From contig DATKUB010000043.1 in assembly GCA_035530875.1 (NCBI GenBank), positions 1 through 49,627 on the forward strand: 49,627 bases of DNA, written 5' to 3'. Below the pieces are notes generated by a model that saw only the letters and a program-made list of their open reading frames with translations, did not search any database and was not told the origin of the DNA. The DNA is from JANXYY01 sp035530875. GTDB lineage: Bacteria > Actinomycetota > Actinomycetes > Nanopelagicales > Nanopelagicaceae. Positions 41,649 through 49,624 of the stretch are shown one piece after another. Within the stretch, counting starts at the first letter, position 1. Every line of letters starts with the position of its first letter. The translations under genes and the position numbers were made by a program.

Positions 41649-42204
41649 ATGCTTCGCGTGAGGCCATGACAGAAATCGAATCATTAACTAAATTTCTTAG
41701 TGCGATATCTGAATTACTGGGAAGTTCAGTTACCGGAAACCAAGCTAGATCGTCAGATTCTTCACTCATTATCGTTACTGCATTGGCGGGTGCAAGAACC
41801 GCGTATTGAACGTCATAGTGAATTGTTCCACCATCTTTTCTGCAATCAATTACATGTGCGTCTAATCGGATTGGCAGGTCGTGCAACAAAATCAGTCCGG
41901 TAATTCCTGACTCTTCGTGCGCCTCTCTTAAAGCGGCTTGAGCTACACCGGCGTCCTCCGCTTCGCAATGCCCACCGGTCTGGAGCCAGCGGCCAACTTT
42001 TGGGTGCAAGGTAAGCAAAACTCGTTGCTTTATAGGGTCAATTATCAGTCCGCTGGCCGTGACATGACCGGGCCGACAACCTTTTTCAAGGGCGTCCTCG
42101 TGCTCATCTAGGTGATCGAGAAAGCGTTTACGTAAGCGAACTTGATCTGGGCGCGAATCGGTAAAATTTGTGAGTGAGATTCTGGCTTCGTCTCGAAGAC
42201 TCAT
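41647..42204 (-). CDS. NUDIX hydrolase
   Basis: 185 residues. The Nudix box is GGHCEAEDAGVAQAALREAHEESGI (about residues 76-100) with the REAHEESG core that binds the metal. The preceding HVTASGLIIDPIKQRVLLTLHPKVGRWLQTGGH is the usual first strands. Such proteins hydrolyse nucleoside diphosphates linked to another group; substrate is unknown. ATG at 42204 overlaps the stop of the DUF2342 gene by 4 bases, so it is translated from that transcript. Its stop codon touches the U-tract of the opposing small RNA. Confidence 0.87.
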   Translation of the reverse strand: MSLRDEARISLTNFTDSRPDQVRLRKRFLDHLDEHEDALEKGCRPGHVTASGLIIDPIKQRVLLTLHPKVGRWLQTGGHCEAEDAGVAQAALREAHEESGITGLILLHDLPIRLDAHVIDCRKDGGTIHYDVQYAVLAPANAVTIMSEESDDLAWFPVTELPSNSDIALRNLVNDSISVMASREA

Positions 42205-43439
42205 GAATCGGTGAGGCCAGAAAGATCGTCGGGAACATCGAAGGCCCTGAAGAAGGAAGTCGGGTCCTCTATCCCTTTTGTGTCGGGAAGCAACTCCGAA
42301 TGGCTCCAGAGTTCATCGCGTTTTTCGATGCCGTATTCATCCGTGGCGGCTCGCCAAAAATTTGCCGCTTCGCGCGCCAAGCGCGGGGAGACTTCTAGGC
42401 CGATGAGAGTTGCGAATGTTATTTGGGTCGGGCTCGCAGTTGCTCTCCTCCGTCTTGAAGTCTCCTGCAGATTCAGTCTTGAGGGAATGCGTTCACCCAT
42501 TGCTTGGCCGACGACATCGTCGACCCAACCTTCGATCAGGGCCAGCAGAGTTTCAAGTCTGGTTAGCGCGGCTTCTTGGGCGGGAGTGTGTGCTGGCGAG
42601 AAGAGACCGCTATCTATAGCTTCCTGGAGGGCTTGTGGGTCATCGCTTTGACCCATCGCTGCGATCGTTCGCTCAGCCTGCTCTTGGATCGCTTCGATAT
42701 TGATGATCAATCCGCTTCCGTAAGCGCTGACGGTTTCTCGCAAGGTGGGCGCGAGCCACGGGACATGGGCAAAGAGCCTAGCTGTCGCGCTTTCACGAAG
42801 AGCTAAAAAGATTCGAACGTCTTCGTCATTTAGATTTAGCCCAGCGCCCCATTCGGCGACGTTTGCTGGGATGAGAGCCTGGACATTTGTGAGTGGAAGT
42901 GTGATGTCATTTCCGCCTACGACTTTGCCAGCTAGGGCGCCGATTGTGGTGCCAAGTTGTTGGGCGAAGAGTGCGCCGCCAAGCTGCTTTACGATTGCGC
43001 CGAGCGGGCCAGCAAAGCCGCCTAATCCTGCTGGATCACTCAGGTCCCCGAGATTGAGTTCTGCTGGCAGCTGGCCACCGTCTTCAAGCTTCTTAAAGGC
43101 CGCAGACATGGTATTACCCAAGTTTTCGGCCAGCGGGCCAATTAACTCGAGCCAGCCGTCGAGAGTCTGTTCCACCCACTCAGCACGACTCCAGGCGGTA
43201 ACTTTGCCGCCGGCCGCTGGCATGGAGGTGGTCTCATCAAGCCAGAGATCAGCCAGGCGTAGAGCCGAGCTGTTGGCGATTATTTCATTCTCGCTCAGGG
43301 ACCGATCTCCACTTGCGCTTACGGCCGCTCTGGCAATGTCTCGAACAGCGTCGGCAGGGAGCGCGCCACCGCTAAACACTTTCCCCAGTTGGGAGAAGAA
43401 CGCGCCCAAATCTCCGTTAAAGCCGAAACCTTCGCTCAT
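42201..43439 (-). CDS. DUF2342 (zincin-like) protein
   Basis: 412 residues from ATG at 43439, chosen because GGAGGA lies six bases upstream; the open frame continues to 43613 but overlaps moaE. MSEGFGFNGDLGAFFSQLGKVFSGG and LGGALFAQQLGTTIGALAGKVVGGNDITLPL, then WGAGLNLNDEDVRIFLALRESATARLFAHVPWL match the actinobacterial DUF2342 family (Rv3195), predicted zinc-dependent peptidases. The position where I expect a His in the RExAHxRLF segment has Thr (RESATARLF), and the second segment reads EGWVDDVV without His, so zinc binding is doubtful. Possibly a non-catalytic paralogue. It is transcribed with the NUDIX gene and divergent from moaE. Confidence 0.8.
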   Translation of the reverse strand: MSEGFGFNGDLGAFFSQLGKVFSGGALPADAVRDIARAAVSASGDRSLSENEIIANSSALRLADLWLDETTSMPAAGGKVTAWSRAEWVEQTLDGWLELIGPLAENLGNTMSAAFKKLEDGGQLPAELNLGDLSDPAGLGGFAGPLGAIVKQLGGALFAQQLGTTIGALAGKVVGGNDITLPLTNVQALIPANVAEWGAGLNLNDEDVRIFLALRESATARLFAHVPWLAPTLRETVSAYGSGLIINIEAIQEQAERTIAAMGQSDDPQALQEAIDSGLFSPAHTPAQEAALTRLETLLALIEGWVDDVVGQAMGERIPSRLNLQETSRRRRATASPTQITFATLIGLEVSPRLAREAANFWRAATDEYGIEKRDELWSHSELLPDTKGIEDPTSFFRAFDVPDDLSGLTDS

Positions 43440-43482
43440 CGTGTCCTCCATTGAAGCCTTTATAACCGTAACCTTGACTACC

Positions 43483-43926
43483 GTGAGTCTTCTTCCCGAT
43501 CCGACCTCAAAGATACGCCTGGCTGCGATCAGTACCTCTCCGGTTGATCCGGAGACGCTCCGCCAAGTCCTCGCCGACCCAGCGGGCGGCGCTGTTGCTA
43601 TCTTCGTGGGCACGGTTCGTAACCACGATGGCGGGCGAGAAGTCTTGGCTCTGTCTTATTCGGCGCACCCCAGCGCCGGTGAGCGTTTAACAGAGATTCT
43701 CAAACGGTATGCGAAAAATTCCAAAGTTCTGGCGTTGGGGGTTGAACACCGAATTGGCGACCTTGGGATCGGCGATATAGCCGTGGTCTGTGGTGTTACT
43801 TCGGCGCATCGAGATGTCGCATTCAGCGTTTGCTCAGCGTTGATCGAAGAAATCAAGGCTGAGGTGCCCATTTGGAAGAATGAGACGTTCGGCGACGGCT
43901 CGAATGTCTGGATTGGTGCTTCGTGA
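43483..43926 (+). CDS. moaE: Molybdopterin synthase catalytic subunit MoaE
   Basis: 147 residues from GTG at 43483. GGAVAIFVGTVRNHDGGREVLALSYSAHPSAGERL, ALGVEHRIGDLGIGDIAVVCGVTSAHRDVAFSVCSALIEEIKAEVPIWKNETFGDG contains the family core, with the KxExP(I/L)WK motif (KAEVPIWKNE) whose Lys residues bind the pyranopterin. MoaE with thiocarboxylated MoaD converts cyclic pyranopterin to molybdopterin. MoaD and other Mo-cofactor genes are not in the window. The frame is open far upstream, but that part is antisense to the DUF2342 gene. Confidence 0.93.
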   Translation: MSLLPDPTSKIRLAAISTSPVDPETLRQVLADPAGGAVAIFVGTVRNHDGGREVLALSYSAHPSAGERLTEILKRYAKNSKVLALGVEHRIGDLGIGDIAVVCGVTSAHRDVAFSVCSALIEEIKAEVPIWKNETFGDGSNVWIGAS

Positions 43927-43941
43927 CCTAATCTTGGTTCC

Positions 43942-44106
43942 ATGTCGGCGTTCGTGTGGTTATCAATACCCGTGGTCTCGACAATTTGCGCGATTGTCTT
44001 CTTTGACTTGATTGGTCGTAAGCGGCCGCCACTAGATTCAAATAGCGTGGCCGAGCATGAGAAGTTTCAGGCCGCCATGAAGCGTCAGAACCTTAAAAAA
44101 CCGTGA
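43942..44106 (+). CDS. Small membrane protein of unknown function
   Basis: 54 residues from ATG at 43942: MSAFVWLSIPVVSTICAIVF is one membrane helix, then FDLIGRKRPPLDSNSVAEHE and a basic tail ending MKRQNLKKP. The N-out or N-in orientation cannot be fixed, though the positive tail suggests a cytoplasmic C-terminus. Its stop overlaps the GTG of the Lon-like protease by 4 bases (GTGA), which argues for a real coupled gene. It may be a partner of that membrane protease. No family is recognised. Confidence 0.75.
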   Translation: MSAFVWLSIPVVSTICAIVFFDLIGRKRPPLDSNSVAEHEKFQAAMKRQNLKKP

Positions 44107-45149
44107 GACGAACAAGAACCCAACGGGTGCTACTTGCCACCGTAATCGCCTTCTTTCTCTTCTCGGTTCTAGTTCCATTGCCATACGTCCTGATGTCGCC
44201 AGGCCCGGCAACTAATACTCTTGGTTCGGATCACAATGTCCCGCTCATTACCATCAGCGGCCACCAGACATTTCCAACCAACGGTGAACTTGACATGACG
44301 ACGGTTTCCGTTAGCAGACCCGATTCCACGCTGCGTGCCCCGCTTCTTCTTCAGGCATGGTTGCGAAGTGACACCCAAATCGTTCCTCGTGATTCAATTT
44401 ACCCTCCCGATCAGAACACCAGCGCTATAAACGCGCAAAATGCGGAAGAAATGAAAGGGTCTCAGGAGAATGCAACGACTGCGGCGCTGCGCTATCTGGG
44501 TTACCACCTGAGTTCAGAAGTTGTTATTCAAGCGATCGCCCAAGGTTCACCCAGCCTTGGGATTCTTCATGCCGGCGACATAATTAAAAAAGTCCAGAAG
44601 GTTGACACAGTAAACACCAAGCAGCTCCGTGCTCAACTTGCCAAATTCAAGGCTGGCGACGTCTTGACTTTGGTGGTCGACCGGGCAAACACCCTACTTA
44701 CGTTGAGTGTTAAATCTGGCAGAAGCCCTTCAGGGGGCGCGCTGCTTGGGATTTTCCCGGTTGACCAGTTCTCCTACCCATTCTCAGTCAGCATTCAATT
44801 GAAAAATGTTGGCGGACCGAGTGCGGGCATGATGTTCGCGTTGGGGATCATTGACAAGCTAACGCCGGAATCACTGGCTAGAAAACGGATTATTGCTGGT
44901 ACCGGAACGATTGATATTCAGGGCAATGTGGGTGCGATCGGCGGAATCAACGACAAGATTTTGGGTGCCTATCGACACGGTGCGAAACTTTTTCTCGCTC
45001 CGATGGCCAATTGCAAAGAGGTCAACTCAGTCCCGAAGGGAATGAAGGTCGTGGGCGTGAAGACACTAAAGGCAGCTGTAACCGTTCTTCAGTCGGCCAG
45101 CGTTGCGGCCAATGCCTCGACCAGCTGTGGCACCAAGTCCGCTCCGTAG
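44103..45149 (+). CDS. PDZ / Lon-type (S16) membrane protease
   Basis: 348 residues from GTG at 44103. A single N-terminal membrane helix (VLLATVIAFFLFSVLVPLPYVLMSPGPA) is followed by a PDZ domain (ASPSLGILHAGDIIKKVQ-like: AIAQGSPSLGILHAGDIIKKVQKVDTVN) and a Lon proteolytic domain. The catalytic Ser is in GGPSAGMMFALGIID and the Lys in GAIGGINDKILGAYRHGA, forming the Ser-Lys dyad. It lacks the AAA+ part of Lon. The family (Rv3194c) is anchored outside the membrane and its substrate is unknown. The family core ends near VKTLKAAVTVL; the final 20 residues run antisense to the 3' end of the PPA1309 gene. Confidence 0.9.
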   Translation: MRRTRTQRVLLATVIAFFLFSVLVPLPYVLMSPGPATNTLGSDHNVPLITISGHQTFPTNGELDMTTVSVSRPDSTLRAPLLLQAWLRSDTQIVPRDSIYPPDQNTSAINAQNAEEMKGSQENATTAALRYLGYHLSSEVVIQAIAQGSPSLGILHAGDIIKKVQKVDTVNTKQLRAQLAKFKAGDVLTLVVDRANTLLTLSVKSGRSPSGGALLGIFPVDQFSYPFSVSIQLKNVGGPSAGMMFALGIIDKLTPESLARKRIIAGTGTIDIQGNVGAIGGINDKILGAYRHGAKLFLAPMANCKEVNSVPKGMKVVGVKTLKAAVTVLQSASVAANASTSCGTKSAP

Positions 45150-45541
45150 AGCACCGAGTCATCAAAGTCGTAGCGTCGAAATCTGATTGCGCATTGGTGT
45201 GAACCATCGCGCAAGACACCCACGGTGATCCTTACATCTTCACTAGGCTCGTTAATAAGGCGCTCTAGAACGATGGCTACGCCGACCACCTCAGGGCCCC
45301 AGTCGATACCCACGAGGAAGTCTTCGAGGTCTTCGGCCTTAGGGTTCTCTTCCTGCTCAATTGCGGTCAGCGCCCCGGGATCCTTCTCGAGCGAAAGCCT
45401 GAGCGTCTGCCCAAGTTCTGGGTGCTTAGCCAGCAAATCAGCAGCCGGCGTCAGCGCATACAGCCTCGGCGGGCGGTCCCAAGCCTTGGCATCTAGATCC
45501 AGTTCCGCCACGAGCCGCTCAAGAGAGTTCACGCGCCACAT
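45089..45541 (-). CDS. PPA1309-family protein
   Basis: 150 residues from ATG at 45541 (MWRVNSLERLVAELDLDAKAWDRPPRLYALTPAADLL). The start and the ending LYGADLVPQLVEALAATLAD agree with the actinobacterial PPA1309 family, of unknown function. Longer frames to 45682 would run into the UPF0182 gene and are not family sequence. The gene overlaps the 3' end of the PDZ protease by 61 bases on the opposite strand, an unusually long convergent overlap here. The divergent UPF0182 gene starts 62 bases away. Confidence 0.8.
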   Translation of the reverse strand: MWRVNSLERLVAELDLDAKAWDRPPRLYALTPAADLLAKHPELGQTLRLSLEKDPGALTAIEQEENPKAEDLEDFLVGIDWGPEVVGVAIVLERLINEPSEDVRITVGVLRDGSHQCAIRFRRYDFDDSVLYGADLVPQLVEALAATLAD

Positions 45542-45603
45542 CGTAGGGGGCGAACTCCGGCCAAACTCGCAGCGAGCGTTAAGGCGCAGTAGTCTGCTTT
45601 TTT

Positions 45604-48450
45604 GTGACCGATCAAATGCCGCAAGATCCCTTCCCGCGCAATCCCAACCAACTTCCTTCTCCCAGGCGGGGGCCGCTGGCATATACGATTGCGACGCTAG
45701 TGGTGCTGGCCATAATTTTCGTCTCTGCCAGCGGTTTCTACGCTGACTTCCTCTGGTACAAATCGGTGGGGTACACAGAGGTCTGGCGGGTTCAACTAGT
45801 CACGCGCGGAGTTCTGTTCTTAGTTTTTGGACTGCTCTCCACAACCATTGTCTTGTTCAACGTCTGGCTTGCCTACCGCAAGCGTCCGGTCTACGCGCCG
45901 GTCGCGATGGATGTTCTGGATCAGTATCGGACCACGGTTGATCGCCTTAAGAAATTGCTCTTTATCGCCCTTGGCATCGCATCCTTTTTCTTCGCCGGAT
46001 CCTCTGGCTCCTCCCTTTGGCGAACGTGGCTGCTATGGCGCAACTCAACGCCGTTTGGAGTTAAGGATCCGCAATTCCATCTCGACGTTTCTTTCTTCGC
46101 TTTTACCCTTCCCTGGTTGCAGGCCCTGCTTAGCTGGGCCTTCTCGGTCCTTCTCTTCTCCACGATTGCTGCACTTGCTGTTCACTATTTATACGGCGGG
46201 ATATCGCTTCAGAATCGCGAACAGCCCGCTTCCATGGTCGCCCGGGTTCAGATTTCGGTGCTTCTTGGTTTCTTCGTTCTGCTCAAGGCAGGCGCTTACT
46301 GGCTAGACCGTTACGCCCTATCTCTAAAGGTGAACCGCCTCTTCACAGGTCTTTCCTACACGGACGTAAATGCCAGCCTGCCCGCTAAAACGATCCTGGC
46401 CGCCATTTCGATTCTCTGTGCGTTGCTGTTCTTCGCAAACATCGTTCGACGCTCCTGGATCCTGCCGATTGCCGGCGTCGCACTCCTTGGCGTCAGTGCC
46501 CTGCTCATTGATGGCATCTACCCAGCGGTAGTACAACAATTCCAGGTAAAGCCGAGTGAGTCTTCCAAGGAGCGCCCATTTATTCAGCGCAATATCAATG
46601 CCACCCGAGCGGCTTATGGGCTAAGCGACGTCAAAGTCACTGACTATCAGGCGACTACGACGGCCACTGCCGGCCAACTACGAAACGATGCGCAGACAAC
46701 TGCGAGCATCCGCTTGATTGATCCCAATGTTGTCTCGCCTACCTTCCGCAATTTGCAGCAAATTAAGCCCTACTACTCTTTCCCTGATTCTCTAGACATA
46801 GATCGCTACACGATCAACGGTACGTCTCGCGACATGATCGTGGCAGTTCGTGAACTTGATCTTGCTGGAGTTCCGAGCCGCAACTGGATCAACGATCACA
46901 TGGTCTACACGCACGGCTTCGGTTTCACGGCGGCATATGGAAATGTGCGTGACGCAGATGGTAAGCCGCAATTCGCAGAAGGCAACATTCCGCCAACCGG
47001 AGCGCTCGGCAGTTTCCAGCCACGAGTTTATTTCGGTGAAAATTCACCAGAGTACTCCATCGTTGGCGCTCCAAATGCAAGCGCCCCCGCCGAGCTTGAC
47101 TACCCAGATGACTCGTCGGCTAACGGCCAGAAGAACTACACCTACACCGGCAAGGGCGGGGTTCCGATGGGATCCCTGCTTGACCGCGTTGTGTTTGCCC
47201 TTAAGTACAAAGAACAGAACATCCTGCTATCGAATTTAATTAACAAGGATTCTCGAATTCTCTTCGACCGCTCGCCTAAGCAGCGCGTACAGAAAGTCGC
47301 CCCGTGGCTAACCATCGATGGGGATCCATATCCGTCGATCGTAAATGGCAAGATTGTCTGGATACTTGATGGTTACACAACCAGCGATGGCTACCCATAC
47401 TCAAAGAAGACTTTGTTGAGTAGTGCTACAACCGATTCATTAACAACGGCCACGAATTCAACCCAGTTGCAGAGGCCAGTTAACTACATTCGAAACTCCG
47501 TCAAAGCAACCGTCGACGCTTTCGATGGCACGGTCTCGCTCTATGCCTGGGACCCCAATGACCCAGTGCTGAAAGCGTGGAGCAAGGCATACCCGGGAAC
47601 GGTTCTTCCTAAGTCCGCCATGTCGCAACAATTGCTCGATCACGTTCGCTACCCAGAGGACCTCTTCCGTGTTCAGCGCGATGTATTGAGCGAGTACCAC
47701 GTAACTTCCGCAGCAGCCTTTTACGGTGGCCAAGATTTCTGGCGTATCCCGACCGATCCGTCAAGCTTTGGTGGGAATGCGTCAACGCAGCCTCCTTACT
47801 ACTTGACTCTAAAGATGCCAGGGGCGACAAAGACTTCGTTCTCGCTAACTACCGCATTCGTGCCGAGAGGTAATCGCGAAAACCTATCTGCATTCGCTTC
47901 GGTGATTTCAGAGGCCGGACCGGATTACGGCAAGATTCAGGTTCTACAGGTGCCTCGAAGCACGAACATTGCCGGACCGTCGCAGGTGTCGTCCAACTTC
48001 GAAGGAAGGCCGGCGGTCTCAACGACGCTGTCTCTTCTTCGTCAAGGCGGATCCGACGTTGTGCTTGGAAACTTGCTCACTCTGCCTGTCGGTGGTGGGC
48101 TGCTCTATGTGCAGCCCGTCTATGTCAGGGCCACCGCTAACGCTGCTTCTTATCCGCTGCTGCAGAAGGTCCTCGTCGCCTTCGGTGATCAAATCGGATT
48201 TGACGACACTCTCCAAGGTGCCCTGGATCAAGTATTTGGTGGGAATGCTGGCGCTTCCGCTGGTGGAACAAACGGGGGGACCACAACGCCAGGAACGCCA
48301 ACTACGGTTGCCAGTGCCTTAGCGGATGCGCAGAAAGCTCTAGCCGATGGTCAAGCTGCACTTGCAAAGGGCGACTTCGCTGCATACGGCAAGGCGCAAG
48401 ATGAACTAAAGGCGGCAATTGCTCGCGCCATTGCCGCACAAGGGAAGTAA
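45604..48450 (+). CDS. UPF0182-family membrane protein
   Basis: 948 residues from GTG at 45604. Seven or so membrane helices occupy the first 310 residues, beginning LAYTIATLVVLAIIFVSASGFYADFLWYKSVGYTEVWRVQ, which is the family signature. A large exported domain follows (residues about 310-880) with FIQRNINATRAAYGLSDV, ILDGYTTSDGYPYS, and FDGTVSLYAWDPNDPVLKAWSKAYPGTV. The C-terminus is Gly/Thr-rich then a charged helix (AQKALADGQAALAKGDFAAYGKAQDELKAAI). Orthologue of Rv3193c, a conserved actinobacterial protein without a fixed function. No clear terminator follows; the only dyad is TGCTCA/TGAGCA at 48453-48478, without a U-tract. Confidence 0.93.
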   Translation: MTDQMPQDPFPRNPNQLPSPRRGPLAYTIATLVVLAIIFVSASGFYADFLWYKSVGYTEVWRVQLVTRGVLFLVFGLLSTTIVLFNVWLAYRKRPVYAPVAMDVLDQYRTTVDRLKKLLFIALGIASFFFAGSSGSSLWRTWLLWRNSTPFGVKDPQFHLDVSFFAFTLPWLQALLSWAFSVLLFSTIAALAVHYLYGGISLQNREQPASMVARVQISVLLGFFVLLKAGAYWLDRYALSLKVNRLFTGLSYTDVNASLPAKTILAAISILCALLFFANIVRRSWILPIAGVALLGVSALLIDGIYPAVVQQFQVKPSESSKERPFIQRNINATRAAYGLSDVKVTDYQATTTATAGQLRNDAQTTASIRLIDPNVVSPTFRNLQQIKPYYSFPDSLDIDRYTINGTSRDMIVAVRELDLAGVPSRNWINDHMVYTHGFGFTAAYGNVRDADGKPQFAEGNIPPTGALGSFQPRVYFGENSPEYSIVGAPNASAPAELDYPDDSSANGQKNYTYTGKGGVPMGSLLDRVVFALKYKEQNILLSNLINKDSRILFDRSPKQRVQKVAPWLTIDGDPYPSIVNGKIVWILDGYTTSDGYPYSKKTLLSSATTDSLTTATNSTQLQRPVNYIRNSVKATVDAFDGTVSLYAWDPNDPVLKAWSKAYPGTVLPKSAMSQQLLDHVRYPEDLFRVQRDVLSEYHVTSAAAFYGGQDFWRIPTDPSSFGGNASTQPPYYLTLKMPGATKTSFSLTTAFVPRGNRENLSAFASVISEAGPDYGKIQVLQVPRSTNIAGPSQVSSNFEGRPAVSTTLSLLRQGGSDVVLGNLLTLPVGGGLLYVQPVYVRATANAASYPLLQKVLVAFGDQIGFDDTLQGALDQVFGGNAGASAGGTNGGTTTPGTPTTVASALADAQKALADGQAALAKGDFAAYGKAQDELKAAIARAIAAQGK

Positions 48451-48483
48451 TCTGCTCATTTGATTCGTCGAGTGAGCACGGAT

Positions 48484-48513
48484 TTGCCCTGCGCCCCCGC
48501 GTACACATACCAT
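48484..48513 (+). promoter_or_regulatory. Promoter of tRNA-fMet
   Basis: TTGCCC (48484-48489), 18 bases, TACCAT (48508-48513). Transcription would start near 48520, six bases before the mature tRNA. The architecture is the same as that of the whiB7 promoter (TTGCCC, N18, TAnnnT). Confidence 0.6.
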
Positions 48514-48525
48514 CGCCAATACCGA

Positions 48526-48599
48526 CGCGGGGTGGAGCAGCTCGGTAGCTCGCTGGGCTCATAACCCAGAGGTCGCAGGTTCAAATCCTGTCCCCGCTA
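48526..48599 (+). tRNA. Initiator tRNA-Met (CAT)
   Basis: 74 bases without CCA. Acceptor CGCGGGG pairs with CCCCGCT leaving the first position mismatched (C1 with T72), the anticodon stem is CTGGG/CCCAG with three G-C pairs next to the loop CTCATAA, and the T arm is GCAGG-TTCAAAT-CCTGT. A mispaired first base and the three G-C pairs define an initiator tRNA. The 3' CCA is not encoded. An IS481-family element begins within about three bases of its 3' end. Confidence 0.96.
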
Positions 48600-49567
48600 C
48601 TAGTGTGCAACTGACGTTCATCCTTAACAAGGGGATCTGGGTTGGTTGAGTTGGTTTTCTCTTTCAATCTTTCGTAGGGGGTCTGTCCTGCCAGTCCTCC
48701 GTGAGGGCGATGATAGTTGTAGTAATCCTCCCATTCTTGCAGTTTGTCATTAAATAAATTCGTGTCATCAATGATCACGCCATCGAGTAACCGGTAGAAC
48801 TCTTCGACATCGATGCGGTGGGACCTCTCTACTTTTCCATTGAGCCTGGGGGTGCGTGGGCGGATGTAGTGATGTTCAACGCCTTGATCGAGCAGATGCA
48901 GATGAAAGGCAGATTGGAACTCGGAGCCATTATCGGTCTGCACCCGCTCGATTGTGAAGGGCAATCTGGAGGCGGTGTAGTCATAGAACTGGATGGCCGT
49001 TTTCATATCGCAGTGGGGGTAGAGGCGCAGCACCCGCAGTCGGGTGCAATCATCGATGGCGGTGAACTGGTAGAACTTCTTGCGCCTGCCAGAGCCCTGA
49101 ATGGCATCGACAAACTTCACATCAATTTGGATCTGATGACCGGGTAGCTGCTTCTCATAACGCTTCCAACGGCGATCATGGCGTTTATAGCGCTGGGAGG
49201 TGGGCAGGCGATTGAGTTCGAACTTCTTGAGTATCCGCCAGACTCCCGAGTCACTAATGGTGACATCGTGATAGCGCGCCAAGTACATCGCAATCTTCTG
49301 CGGCCCGAAATGGTAGTTCTGCCGCAGGTAGATGATCTTTCCCACCACCTCAGAGCTGGTGGCATTGGGAGAGTTCTTCGGCGCCCGGGAGCGCTCCCGC
49401 AACCCATCAGGGCCTTCGGCTTTGAAACGACGCTCCCACTTATAGAAAGTGGGCCTGCTGATGCCGTAGTGGCGACAGGTAGAGGCCACATTGAAAGATA
49501 TCTCTTCAGCGTGGCGAAGGATGGTTAAACGGTGTCTAATCTGGCGTTCATAGGTCTGTGAGTTCAT
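48581..49567 (-). CDS. IS481-family DDE transposase
   Basis: 328 residues from ATG at 49567. N-terminal helix-turn-helix (HYGISRPTFYKWERRFKAEGPDGLRERSRAP), then the rve integrase core with D149 (QIDVKFVD), D212 (TDNGSEF) and E247 (KVERSH), spaced 62 and 34 residues, all present, so the enzyme looks intact. The C-terminal TPYERLKEK motif is typical of IS481/IS3-like transposases. The frame passes through the left inverted repeat and ends inside tRNA-fMet: about the last seven residues and the stop at 48581-48583 come from the tRNA gene and junction. The original C-terminus was therefore probably altered by the insertion site or the element relies on host stops. Confidence 0.93.
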   Translation of the reverse strand: MNSQTYERQIRHRLTILRHAEEISFNVASTCRHYGISRPTFYKWERRFKAEGPDGLRERSRAPKNSPNATSSEVVGKIIYLRQNYHFGPQKIAMYLARYHDVTISDSGVWRILKKFELNRLPTSQRYKRHDRRWKRYEKQLPGHQIQIDVKFVDAIQGSGRRKKFYQFTAIDDCTRLRVLRLYPHCDMKTAIQFYDYTASRLPFTIERVQTDNGSEFQSAFHLHLLDQGVEHHYIRPRTPRLNGKVERSHRIDVEEFYRLLDGVIIDDTNLFNDKLQEWEDYYNYHRPHGGLAGQTPYERLKEKTNSTNPDPLVKDERQLHTSSGDRI

Positions 49568-49624
49568 GGCAATTCCTAGTTTTTAGAGACCCCAAGTGTC
49601 AAGCATCTCCGTCAGTTTTATACT
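48602..49624 (-). mobile_element. IS481-family insertion sequence
   Basis: About 1.02 kb. Terminal inverted repeats share AACTGACG (48609-48616 and, inverted, 49610-49617) plus AGT at their outer edges (48602-48604 and 49622-49624), with differing bases between. The element carries one transposase gene. The outer ends are estimates because the window stops three bases later and no target duplication can be read. Confidence 0.75.

Noticed and set aside
42745..43482. N-terminal extension of MoaE (about 246 residues)
   Set aside because: The region is Ser/Pro/Ala-rich antisense of the DUF2342 gene; MoaE starts at GTG 43483.
48453..48478. Terminator after the UPF0182 gene
   Set aside because: The dyad has a 6 bp stem, 14-base loop and no U-tract, so it is not convincing.
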